This document shows, one piece after another, positions 1-5,282 of a DNA stretch of 5,282 bases. The notes beneath the pieces were generated by a model. It saw only the letters and a program-made list of their open reading frames with translations, had not been told where the DNA came from and ran no database searches. The DNA comes from Coriobacteriaceae bacterium. GTDB lineage: Bacteria > Actinomycetota > Coriobacteriia > Coriobacteriales > UBA8131. The DNA is taken from NCBI GenBank assembly GCA_012515495.1, contig JAAYYH010000279.1, forward strand, positions 1 to 5,282, read 5' to 3'. The position numbers and the translations under genes are program-made. Each line of letters begins with the position of its first letter. Within the stretch, counting starts at the first letter, position 1.

Positions 1-1013
1 CGCGCCAGTGCCATGGTGGCCTCAAAATCTGCCTCAGTCTCACCTGGGAAACCAACGATGATGTCGGTTGAGAAAGCGACGTCTCCTGCGGTTGATTTGA
101 CTTTATCTATCAGGCTCAAGTAGTGCTCTGCCGTGTAGTTGCGATTCATCGCTGAAAGTATCCGATTAGATCCGGATTGAACCGGCAGATGCAATTGCGG
201 CATGACAGCTTTGACTTCTGCGAAAGCGGCGATTGTGGCATCACTTAAGTCCTTGGGATGACTGGTCGCGAATCGCAAACGTTCGATACCGCTGCTTCCC
301 ACCAGACGCAATACCTCGTCAAATCGTGACTCGCCATAGAGATCCCTACCGTAAGAATTGACATTCTGGCCGAGCAGGGTGATTTCCCTGACACCTTCCG
401 CAACCAGTCTTTCGACTTCTTCGAGGATGTCTTGCAGCGGTCGACTTCTCTCACGACCACGAACATAGGGCACAACACAATAGGAACAGAAATTATTGCA
501 TCCTGAGATGATCGAGACCCAAGCGTGCCAAGACTGTTCACGATGAGCGGGTAAGGTAGCAGTCTCGGTTTGCCACTCGCTGGTCCTTTGTGGATCCTCC
601 ACGATCTGAACCCGAGGTTGACCATCAAGCAGACTCTGCTCGATGAGCTGGGGTAACTGAGCGATATTCTGAGTGCCGAAGACCACATCGATGTGTGGTA
701 TCTGCTGAACCAGCTTCTCGCCATCGCGCTGACCGATGCAACCACCGACAGCGATGATCCGCCGGCTGTTAACGGTCGGTACACTCTTTAGCGAGGCTAC
801 CTGCCCCATCAGACGGACATCTGCTGCCTCGCGTACGCAGCAGGTCATGAATACTACCAAATCTGCTTCTTCGACAGTTGCAACTGGGAGCATACCCAAA
901 GCCTCAAGCATCCCTGCGACACGCTCGGAATCATGCTTGTTCATTTGGCAGCCGAATGTACGTTGGTGATACGTCATGCCCTGTAAGATAAAGGCATCAT
1001 TTGAAAAAGACAT
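1..1013 (-). CDS. miaB: tRNA-2-methylthio-N6-dimethylallyladenosine synthase MiaB, 3' end cut by the window
   Basis: MiaB is a cytoplasmic radical-SAM methylthiotransferase that adds the 2-methylthio group to i6A37 of tRNAs reading U-starting codons, using two 4Fe-4S clusters. The 337 complete codons visible cover the N-terminal UPF0004 domain, with candidate cluster ligands C22 (FGCQMN), C58 (MTCC) and C92 (GGC), and the radical-SAM core with C172-x3-C176-x2-C179. GQNVNSYG (about 215-222), SHP (251-253), LHLPVQSGS (274-282) and STDIIVGFPGE (315-325) mark the MiaB subfamily rather than MtaB or RimO. The C-terminal end of the core and the TRAM domain lie beyond the left edge. The ATG at 1013 is chosen because it overlaps the spoVS stop (TGATG), which implies translational coupling; Met13 is a possible but less likely start, still ahead of C22. 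One oddity is Met56 where most MiaB proteins have Asn in the NTC motif. Identity is secure. Confidence 0.96.
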   Translation of the reverse strand, partial: MSFSNDAFILQGMTYHQRTFGCQMNKHDSERVAGMLEALGMLPVATVEEADLVVFMTCCVREAADVRLMGQVASLKSVPTVNSRRIIAVGGCIGQRDGEKLVQQIPHIDVVFGTQNIAQLPQLIEQSLLDGQPRVQIVEDPQRTSEWQTETATLPAHREQSWHAWVSIISGCNNFCSYCVVPYVRGRERSRPLQDILEEVERLVAEGVREITLLGQNVNSYGRDLYGESRFDEVLRLVGSSGIERLRFATSHPKDLSDATIAAFAEVKAVMPQLHLPVQSGSNRILSAMNRNYTAEHYLSLIDKVKSTAGDVAFSTDIIVGFPGETEADFEATMALA

Positions 1014-1357
1014 CAGGACTCTGAGAAATTTGCGCCGTATCCGGCCCAATCAAAAAAAGGTTCTTCGTCATTTTCTAAGGCTTTTGTTCCTCGGAGATAA
1101 CGCGGCTCAACGGTGAATCTGATTGCCGTACGATTCTCGCCATTGATCGCGATGTCCGCAAAAGCGGGAGCACAGACAATCTCTATGCCAACGGGAGCCA
1201 GAAAACCACGGGCAATGGCAATAGCTTTCACCGCTTGGTTAACGGCACCGGCTCCAACGCTTTGTATCTCCACCGGAACCCCGTCCTTAATCATGCCGGC
1301 GATAGCCCCGGCAACTGAAGAGGGGGAGGATTTGGATGATACCTTCAAGAATTCCAT
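1013..1357 (-). CDS. spoVS: Stage V sporulation protein S (SpoVS), Alba-like, with C-terminal extension
   Basis: This encodes a 114-residue protein whose first 86 residues match SpoVS closely from memory of the B. subtilis protein, from the start MEFLKVSSKSSPSSVAGAIA through GAGAVNQAVKAIAIARGF (35-52) to the family-typical end RTAIRFTVEPR (76-86). SpoVS is a small protein with an Alba-like fold, implying nucleic-acid binding. It affects sporulation and septation in Bacillus, but is also found in non-sporulating bacteria, so its presence does not show that this organism sporulates. The ATG at 1357 is the first start after an in-frame stop and matches the family N-terminus; its ribosome binding site is weak (AGAAAG, well upstream). 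The protein runs about 28 residues past the usual end, in an acidic and aromatic tail (87-114, including NDEEPFFDW). Its TGA shares one base with the miaB ATG. Molecular function here is inferred from the family only. Confidence 0.95.
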   Translation of the reverse strand: MEFLKVSSKSSPSSVAGAIAGMIKDGVPVEIQSVGAGAVNQAVKAIAIARGFLAPVGIEIVCAPAFADIAINGENRTAIRFTVEPRYLRGTKALENDEEPFFDWAGYGANFSES

Positions 1358-1395
1358 AGTCGATGTCTGCTTTCTGTGCTGTAGTAAAACTGCGT

Positions 1396-1439
1396 CTATT
1401 CACATATACATCGCTTGCCGCCGAGTGCGGGTTGAATAG
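1396..1439 (-). other. Potential stem-loop in the spoVS leader
   Basis: CTATTCA (1396-1402) and TGAATAG (1433-1439) are exact inverted repeats of 7 bp. They enclose a smaller inverted repeat, CCGC (1418-1421) with GCGG (1427-1430). Together they could fold into a nested hairpin in any transcript reading through from upstream. If the putative promoter in this gap is used, its start site would fall at or inside the upstream arm, so the outer stem would form only in the readthrough transcript. No U-tract follows, so it is not an intrinsic terminator. Confidence 0.3.
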
Positions 1440-1447
1440 TATCTCAT

Positions 1448-1474
1448 AAGAATACGCAAATTGGCAAGAATACG
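1448..1474. repeat. Pair of 9-bp direct repeats AAGAATACG, period 18
   Basis: AAGAATACG occurs at 1448-1456 and again at 1466-1474 on the plus strand, with 9 bases between the copies. The copies lie in the spacer and across the -35 box of the putative spoVS promoter, which would fit a binding site for a regulator. Two copies only, so chance cannot be excluded; the regulatory meaning is inference. Confidence 0.4.
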
Positions 1475-1489
1475 TCGTACAAATACCTA

Positions 1490-2563
1490 TCATAGTTCCT
1501 TGTCAATTGAGAAGCGCACGGTTATGGTGTCACCCTTCACCGTTATCTTCGGGATATCCTTCAAGGAGATATAGTAGCGCTGCGCAAGGATCTCAAATGC
1601 TTTTTCCATCTCACGTGAGAAAGACTCAACATCCTCACGAGCGAGCTTCAGGCCACGGTTATCCTTGAACAGATCGGGAGTCGAGACAGTCTTCCCTTTC
1701 TCGGGGACGACATTGCGCAATACCGATCGCAAAGGCTCGATCTGACCGCTGAGGATTCGATGAGCTGTACGTTCTGAGAGGCTGAGACCTAAGGTTTGAG
1801 CCTGTTGCATCAATTCATTGGCATCAGCGCTCGCTGCCAACCGCTCGCAAATGGGCAGTGTTGTGATATCGTCTATGAACAGCAGTTTATCGCTACTAAG
1901 GCTCCTGTGCCCATAATCGACTAACGTCGCTGTGATCTCTGCTGGTGAGCCCAGATAGATCGTCAGGATCTGTTTGTTAGCCAAGGAGAATTCCAAGGCG
2001 GCACGGATGATGTTGTGCGGACCTCTGGCAACGTGAAGGACGCCATCTTCATCCTTCTCCAGTATCGGATAACTTGACTGATCGGTTTTCTCCCCAAGTT
2101 CGTCTGTATTGACCCGAACATGGAAAGCGGAACCGAGCTGGGCCCCCGAACAGGCGATATGAGCTTCTTCAACGTTACACCTGATTGAATATAACGCCAT
2201 GCCGCGGCCGTGAACACCCCAATCGTCCATTACCATGGTTTCTAACTTGGAGGTTACACGTGGCTCAAAGACCAGCTGCTGCAGTTCAACGGGAATGCCA
2301 TCGCCATCATCGATAATCGTCAAATAGCGTACACTACCTTCTTTTGTGGTAGCGATGAAGATGCAGGAGGCATTGGCGTCTCGAGCGTTACGCAGCAGCT
2401 CAATGACGATATCCTCGACGCAGCGGATATCGTGTTTTGCCTGACGACGCTCCGCTTCCGAAATCCGCAAGCGTACAAAGCCATTGCCCAGATTCTCTTC
2501 GACACGCAGATGAGCTCCGCCGGAAACCGATTCGATGAAATCTATGAGGGTATCTTCGCTCAC
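1490..2563 (-). CDS. GHKL-superfamily ATP-binding protein of unknown function
   Basis: This 357-residue protein has an N-terminal HATPase_c (GHKL: gyrase, Hsp90, histidine kinase, MutL) domain. The N box is E55-LLRN59-ARD62-A, the G1 box DDGDGI (85-90), a VFEPRVTSK segment follows (98-106), and the G2 glycine lid is WGVHGRG (115-121) with LGSAF (143-147) closing the domain. E55 is placed like the catalytic glutamate of MutL/Hsp90-type ATPases rather than the phosphotransfer setting of a sensor kinase. There is no His-containing dimerisation domain, membrane segment or signal peptide, so it is probably soluble. Residues about 160-357 match no family I recognise; around 251-275 (LGLSLSERTAHRIL) there is a weak resemblance to a helix-turn-helix. 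The start is GTG at 2563, the only start codon after an in-frame stop, preceded by GGAAAG. It lies 78 bases after rny and 132 before spoVS, the place of ymdB in Bacillus. The partner and substrate are unknown; a MutL-like or kinase-like role would be a guess. Confidence 0.88.
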   Translation of the reverse strand: MSEDTLIDFIESVSGGAHLRVEENLGNGFVRLRISEAERRQAKHDIRCVEDIVIELLRNARDANASCIFIATTKEGSVRYLTIIDDGDGIPVELQQLVFEPRVTSKLETMVMDDWGVHGRGMALYSIRCNVEEAHIACSGAQLGSAFHVRVNTDELGEKTDQSSYPILEKDEDGVLHVARGPHNIIRAALEFSLANKQILTIYLGSPAEITATLVDYGHRSLSSDKLLFIDDITTLPICERLAASADANELMQQAQTLGLSLSERTAHRILSGQIEPLRSVLRNVVPEKGKTVSTPDLFKDNRGLKLAREDVESFSREMEKAFEILAQRYYISLKDIPKITVKGDTITVRFSIDKEL

Positions 2564-2622
2564 ATCCCCATCTTTCCGCTCATTTGGTTTGTCATTCTGG
2601 TTCTATAGAGGCAACACCACGC

Positions 2623-2643
2623 GATGGGCGGGAATCGCCCATC
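2623..2643 (-). other. Perfect 8-bp stem-loop on the rny stop codon
   Basis: GATGGGCG (2623-2630) and CGCCCATC (2636-2643) are exact complements separated by a 5-base loop. In the transcript the stem begins inside the rny TGA (2642-2644) and covers the start of the 78-base gap before the ATPase gene. The GC-rich stem should be stable, but the bases that follow on the minus strand (CGCGTGGTGTTGCC) contain no U-run, so it does not look like a standard intrinsic terminator. A role in partial termination, RNA 3'-end stability or processing is inference. Confidence 0.55.
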
Positions 2644-4174
2644 ATTTCGCATAGTCGACTGAACGGCTCTCACGGATAACCAGAACCTTGATCTGTCCAG
2701 GATATTCCATCTCGTCTTCGATCTGTTTGGCAATATCATGAGCCAGAACAACCGCCTGAGCATCGCTGATCTCTCCAGGCTCAACCATGACCCTGACCTC
2801 GCGACCAGCCTGCATGGCGTAGGTCTTCTCAACGCCCTTGTGCGAGTTCGCGATAGTCTCCAACTTCTCCAGACGCTTGATGTAGTTCTCGATTGTCTCT
2901 CGACGCGCACCGGGTCGAGCAGCCGAAACTGCATCAGCAGCCTGAACCAGAACCGCCAACACCGTTGATGGCTCGACATCGTTGTGATGGGCTTCGATAG
3001 CGTGAACAATCTCTGGATTCTCGCCAAATCTACGCGCGAGGTCGGCACCGATAATCGCATGCGATCCCTCGATCTCGTGATCGATTGCCTTACCCAGATC
3101 ATGAAGTAATCCCGCCCGCTTTGCCGGCACGGGATCAAGACCCAACTCAGAGGCCATGACACCGGTAAGATAGGCAACCTCCAATGAGTGATTGAGCACA
3201 TTTTGGCCATAAGAGGTACGGAACTTCAATCGGCCAAGAGTCTTGATCAACTCTGGATGCAGGTCGTGGATGCCTGTGTCGAAAGCCGCCTGATCGCCTG
3301 CCTCCTGGACATGCTGGTTCACAAGCTCGGTAGCTTTGTTGAACATCTCCTCGATACGAGCGGGGTGAATGCGGCCGTCGGCGATCAGGTTCTCGAGAGT
3401 GATCCTACCAATCTCGCGACGAACAGGGTCGAAGCTGGAGATAACCACTGTTTCAGGTGTGTCATCGATAATCAGGTTGATTCCGGTTATCTGCTCAAAG
3501 GTGCGGATGTTGCGACCTTCGCGACCAATGATACGACCCTTAAGGTCATCTGAGGGAATACTGACCGAGGATACCGTATGTTCCGCAGAATGATCTGCCG
3601 CTACTCGTTGGATGGCCAAGCTGAGAATCTCACGAGAACGTTTGTCCGCCTCACTCTTCGCTTGCAACTCCGAATCCCTGATGAGAGCTGCTGCCTCGCG
3701 CGTCACATCATCCCTGACTCGATTCAAAAGTTCCTGACGCGCCTCTTCGGTGGTCATGCTCGCTATCTGCTCCAGGCGCTGTTCGGCCTCAATCCGAGCT
3801 GCCTCCAGATCTCGTTCCCTGCGCTCCAGCTGTCCGTTGAGTGAAGAGAGTTGATGCTCCCTTTGATCAAGCGACTCCAGTCTCCTGTCCAACGACTCCT
3901 CGCGCTGCAACAGACGGTTCTCCAGTGATTTTATTTCTTTTCGGCGCTCATTAGCATCTTTGTCGGCCTCGGTTTTGATCTGATAAGCCTCATCTTTGGC
4001 TTCTATCAAGGCCTCGCGTCTCATGGACTCCGCCTGTTTTTCTGCATCTTTGATCAGGCGATCTGCGTTATCAGCAGCATCTTTAGCACGACTATTGAGA
4101 ACGAAGCGAGTTACTACAAAACCGAGAGCGATACCGACAACCAGGACGACTAATAGCCAAACCAGTTCTGGCAT
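2642..4174 (-). CDS. rny: Ribonuclease Y
   Basis: RNase Y is a membrane-anchored endoribonuclease that starts mRNA decay in many Gram-positive-type bacteria that lack or do not rely on RNase E. The 510 residues are close to the B. subtilis length of about 520. In order they show an N-terminal membrane segment (about 4-22), a long charged coiled coil (about 30-190, rich in E, R, K, Q and A), a KH domain with GRIIGREGRN (213-222), and an HD domain with NHSLE (328-332), LLHDLGKAID (356-365; metal-binding H358-D359) and EAHHND (394-399), then the conserved C-terminal region ending with YPGQIKVLVIRESR. The ATG at 4174 has an excellent Shine-Dalgarno sequence and yields the expected membrane anchor directly. 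It lies behind the terminator of recA-recX, so it probably has its own promoter and leads the unit with the ATPase gene. No key residue appears missing; identification is secure. Confidence 0.97.
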   Translation of the reverse strand: MPELVWLLVVLVVGIALGFVVTRFVLNSRAKDAADNADRLIKDAEKQAESMRREALIEAKDEAYQIKTEADKDANERRKEIKSLENRLLQREESLDRRLESLDQREHQLSSLNGQLERRERDLEAARIEAEQRLEQIASMTTEEARQELLNRVRDDVTREAAALIRDSELQAKSEADKRSREILSLAIQRVAADHSAEHTVSSVSIPSDDLKGRIIGREGRNIRTFEQITGINLIIDDTPETVVISSFDPVRREIGRITLENLIADGRIHPARIEEMFNKATELVNQHVQEAGDQAAFDTGIHDLHPELIKTLGRLKFRTSYGQNVLNHSLEVAYLTGVMASELGLDPVPAKRAGLLHDLGKAIDHEIEGSHAIIGADLARRFGENPEIVHAIEAHHNDVEPSTVLAVLVQAADAVSAARPGARRETIENYIKRLEKLETIANSHKGVEKTYAMQAGREVRVMVEPGEISDAQAVVLAHDIAKQIEDEMEYPGQIKVLVIRESRSVDYAK

Positions 4175-4177
4175 CTG

Positions 4178-4187
4178 CCTCTCCTTT
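4178..4187 (-). promoter_or_regulatory. Ribosome binding site of rny
   Basis: On the minus strand AAAGGAGAGG ends 3 bases before the rny ATG, with the AGGAG core 7 bases away. It is the strongest Shine-Dalgarno match in the window and fixes the rny start at 4174. Confidence 0.8.
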
Positions 4188-4240
4188 CAAACATCTTCAA
4201 TTGATATACACGCATTTACAGTGTTTAAGATCCCTTATCC
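4188..4240 (-). promoter_or_regulatory. Likely promoter region of rny
   Basis: Only this short AT-rich stretch lies between the recA-recX terminator and the rny ribosome binding site, so a promoter is expected here. The best -10 candidate on the minus strand is TATATC (4203-4208), about 15 bases upstream of the Shine-Dalgarno sequence, with a TG just before it. No good -35 box is found at 16-18 bases (TCTTAA at 16 is poor). The position is inferred mainly from context; the exact boxes are uncertain. Confidence 0.4.
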
Positions 4241-4267
4241 AAAAGAAAAGCCGGACAGGAATCCGGC
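4241..4267 (-). terminator. Intrinsic terminator of the recA-recX unit
   Basis: On the minus strand GCCGGA (4262-4267) pairs with TCCGGC (4250-4255) around a 6-base loop, directly followed by TTTTCTTTT (4241-4249). A GC-rich stem with a U-rich tail is the standard Rho-independent form. It lies about 100 bases after the recX stop and before rny, which marks the end of the recA-recX transcript and separates it from the rny unit. Confidence 0.85.
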
Positions 4268-4365
4268 ATCATGACCAAGTCGCGAATGGAAACGCGTTAT
4301 CAATATAATAAGTCTACCCACCTATATAGAGACACTCGCAACGCGAGAAAGATCAATTTGCCTGC
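4268..4365. other. Non-coding spacer between recX and its terminator
   Basis: These 98 bases form the 3' untranslated part of the recA-recX message. They contain a small inverted repeat, CTCGC (4335-4339) with GCGAG (4343-4347) around AAC, without a U-tract. An AT-rich patch around 4300-4330 includes a -10-like TATTAT on the minus strand but lacks a matching -35 box. I see no gene or RNA feature here. Confidence 0.45.
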
Positions 4366-4977
4366 CTATATGGTATTCCTTGGCTCTGAAAGCGTCAACT
4401 GCGAGATTGCTTTCTGCGCAATTTCCGCAGAATAACCCTTAGATAGCAACTGCTTGAACCGCGCCTGATATTGGTTTTTCGCTCGCGACCTTGACTTAGC
4501 GATACAGCTTAGCGCGCGACCCAACTCCTCATCGTGATTGAAGAAATCTTCGGGATAGCCAGGCAACGAACGCAGGTCGATCTCGTGCTTCATCAGACCT
4601 GCTTCAATCCTCCTGCTACCCCAGCCTAAACTCTTCTTGCCGCAGATGAACGCGTGGGTGAAACGCTGATCGTCCAGCATCTCACAACCACAGGCTCTGC
4701 AGATCACCTGCTCAATGGTCTTAGTATCGAATCCTTCTGCCGTCAATCTCTGACGGACTTCTGCAACAGATCTGTCTCTGTTGGCTAACAGTCTGCTTAG
4801 CTTGTTCATCGCTGCCTGAAATCCATCTGTTTTGACATTGTCAGATGAGACAGAATCAGGTAGCGCAACATCAGGCGCCACCATAGTTCCGTTTGCACTC
4901 GACGAAATCAAACGTCGTAACTGGTTGAGTCGTTGCGCTTTGCTTTCTACAATGCTTTCTGCCGTTTCCTCAGGCAA
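4366..4977 (-). CDS. recX: Regulatory protein RecX
   Basis: RecX binds the RecA filament and limits its extension and its recombinase and coprotease activities. The 203 residues contain three-helix repeats typical of RecX. One includes LANRDRSVAEVRQRL (64-78) with GF (82-83). The central hallmark is LDDQRFTHAFI (101-111) followed by GWGSRRIEAGLMKHEI (118-133). The last is RFKQLLSKGYSAEIAQKAI (173-191). The first 55 residues or so are a poorly conserved extension, so the N-terminus is the least certain part. The start proposed is TTG at 4977, with AAGGA 8 bases upstream, overlapping the recA stop by 8 bases; this fits a coupled recA-recX pair. An internal ATG (Met32 or Met57) is an alternative. 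An unusual CRACGC cysteine cluster (93-98) lies just before the central motif. An intrinsic terminator follows. Confidence 0.92.
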   Translation of the reverse strand: MPEETAESIVESKAQRLNQLRRLISSSANGTMVAPDVALPDSVSSDNVKTDGFQAAMNKLSRLLANRDRSVAEVRQRLTAEGFDTKTIEQVICRACGCEMLDDQRFTHAFICGKKSLGWGSRRIEAGLMKHEIDLRSLPGYPEDFFNHDEELGRALSCIAKSRSRAKNQYQARFKQLLSKGYSAEIAQKAISQLTLSEPRNTI

Positions 4978-5282
4978 CAGTGGTATCCTTCGCTTCTCTA
5001 GCCAGAGACTTTGGCACCGGTGTGGTAGCTGTAAGTAGACCTAACGTGTCACGAAGCTTGTATTCGATTTCATCTCTGAGATCAGGTGTAGTCTTGAGCA
5101 AGTCTTTTGCCGCCTCTCTACCCTGCCCGAGCCTTTCGTTCTCATAGGTATACCAGGCACCTGATTTCTTCACGATCCCCTCCTCGACACCTAAATCAAG
5201 GATACAACCTTCTTTAGAGATACCCTCACCATACATCAAATCGAATTCAGCCTGCCTGAATGGCGGTGCTACCTTATTCTTA
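4970..5282 (-). CDS. recA: Recombinase RecA, C-terminal part only (5' end beyond the window)
   Basis: RecA forms ATP-dependent filaments on single-stranded DNA for strand exchange and triggers LexA self-cleavage in the SOS response. Only the last 103 residues are present, open to the right edge. They start with KNKVAPPFRQAEFDLMYGEG, the well-conserved segment after the ATPase core, continue with GVEEGIVKKSGAWYTYENERLGQGRE and end in the small C-terminal domain with a DLRDEIEYKLRD helix and a variable tail. The reading frame runs through the edge, so a start at the internal Met pair (near 5239) would be wrong. The Walker motifs, L1/L2 loops and any SOS promoter are outside the window. recX follows with an 8-base overlap. 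Confidence 0.96.
   Translation of the reverse strand, partial: KNKVAPPFRQAEFDLMYGEGISKEGCILDLGVEEGIVKKSGAWYTYENERLGQGREAAKDLLKTTPDLRDEIEYKLRDTLGLLTATTPVPKSLAREAKDTTVA

Larger units (their letters stand above)
1358..1489 (-). promoter_or_regulatory. Intergenic region with possible spoVS-miaB promoter
   Basis: This 132-base gap separates the ATPase gene from spoVS and is more AT-rich than the genes. On the minus strand a TTGCCA (1462-1467), five of six matches to a sigma-70-type -35 box, is followed after 18 bases by GATACT (1438-1443), four of six matches to a -10 box. TACTAT (1436-1441) is an alternative -10 at a poor spacing of 20. Use of this promoter would give a leader of roughly 70 bases before spoVS. 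No terminator is visible in the gap, so readthrough from rny and the ATPase gene also remains possible. The call rests on consensus matching only. Confidence 0.35.

Noticed and set aside
245..784. Minus-strand open frame of 179 codons within the miaB region
   Set aside because: It lies in another frame of miaB, whose own frame runs unbroken from 1013 to the window edge with all family motifs. The alternative translation has no recognisable domain and is rich in Ser and Arg.
1287..1493. Small minus-strand frame running from the ATPase stop through the gap into spoVS
   Set aside because: It covers the putative promoter and is out of frame with the clear SpoVS coding sequence; no ribosome binding site or homology is apparent.
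1490..2563. Naming the GHKL protein MutL, a histidine kinase or an anti-sigma factor kinase
   Set aside because: The ATP-binding boxes are shared by all of these. No phospho-acceptor domain, MutL-type C-terminal domain or short SpoIIAB-like architecture is visible, so no specific name is justified.
2623..2643. Reading the hairpin at the end of rny as an intrinsic terminator
   Set aside because: The stem is good, but no U-run follows it on the minus strand, so it was kept as an unassigned stem-loop.
2560..3210. Minus-strand open frame of 216 codons
   Set aside because: It overlaps the KH-HD half of rny in a different frame; its Arg/Ser/Trp-rich translation looks like out-of-frame reading.
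3188..3844. Plus-strand open frames across rny
   Set aside because: They are antisense to a strongly conserved gene, lack family motifs and ribosome binding sites, and are explained by codon bias of rny.
3996..4274. Plus-strand open frame across the rny 5' end and terminator
   Set aside because: It is antisense to the RNase Y membrane anchor and crosses the terminator; its sequence is low in information and unrelated to any family I know.
4335..4347. Short palindrome CTCGC-AAC-GCGAG as a terminator or operator
   Set aside because: It has a 5-bp stem only and no U-tract, and a convincing terminator lies further downstream. It does not match a LexA-type box that I recognise.

Overview
The window is a gene-dense stretch of bacterial chromosome with roughly balanced base composition. 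Every supported gene lies on the minus strand, so it is read from the right edge to the left. In transcription order it holds the end of recA, recX, rny (RNase Y), an unnamed GHKL-type ATPase gene, spoVS and most of miaB. Both edge genes are cut: recA lacks its N-terminal part and miaB its C-terminal part. I see no RNA gene, mobile element, CRISPR array or sign of recent transfer.

The combination of recA-recX followed by rny, spoVS and miaB, with RNase Y and SpoVS both present, points to a Gram-positive-type lineage. The MiaB sequence, with Met-Thr-Cys-Cys where most MiaB proteins have Asn-Thr-Cys, together with the neighbouring ATPase, reminds me of Coriobacteriia (Actinomycetota). That assignment is from memory and not proven by the sequence. 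The order rny / one gene / spoVS / miaB parallels the Bacillus subtilis rny-ymdB-spoVS...miaB neighbourhood, but here a GHKL ATPase occupies the ymdB position.

Right part (4366-5282): recA and recX overlap by 8 bases and form one unit; RecX modulates the RecA filament. A clear intrinsic terminator at 4241-4267 closes this unit.

Middle (2642-4240): rny starts anew behind the terminator with a strong Shine-Dalgarno sequence. It encodes the membrane-anchored endoribonuclease with coiled coil, KH and HD domains. A perfect 8-bp stem-loop sits exactly on the rny stop codon, without a U-tract.

Left part (1-2563): the GHKL ATPase (GTG start) follows rny after 78 bases. A 132-base gap with a possible promoter, a 9-bp direct repeat and a potential leader hairpin precedes spoVS. 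The spoVS stop and miaB start overlap as TGATG, implying translational coupling between a small Alba-like nucleic-acid-binding protein and a tRNA-modifying enzyme. Apart from recA-recX, the theme of the cluster is RNA turnover and modification plus regulatory proteins; the role of the ATPase is unknown and is the most interesting open question here.
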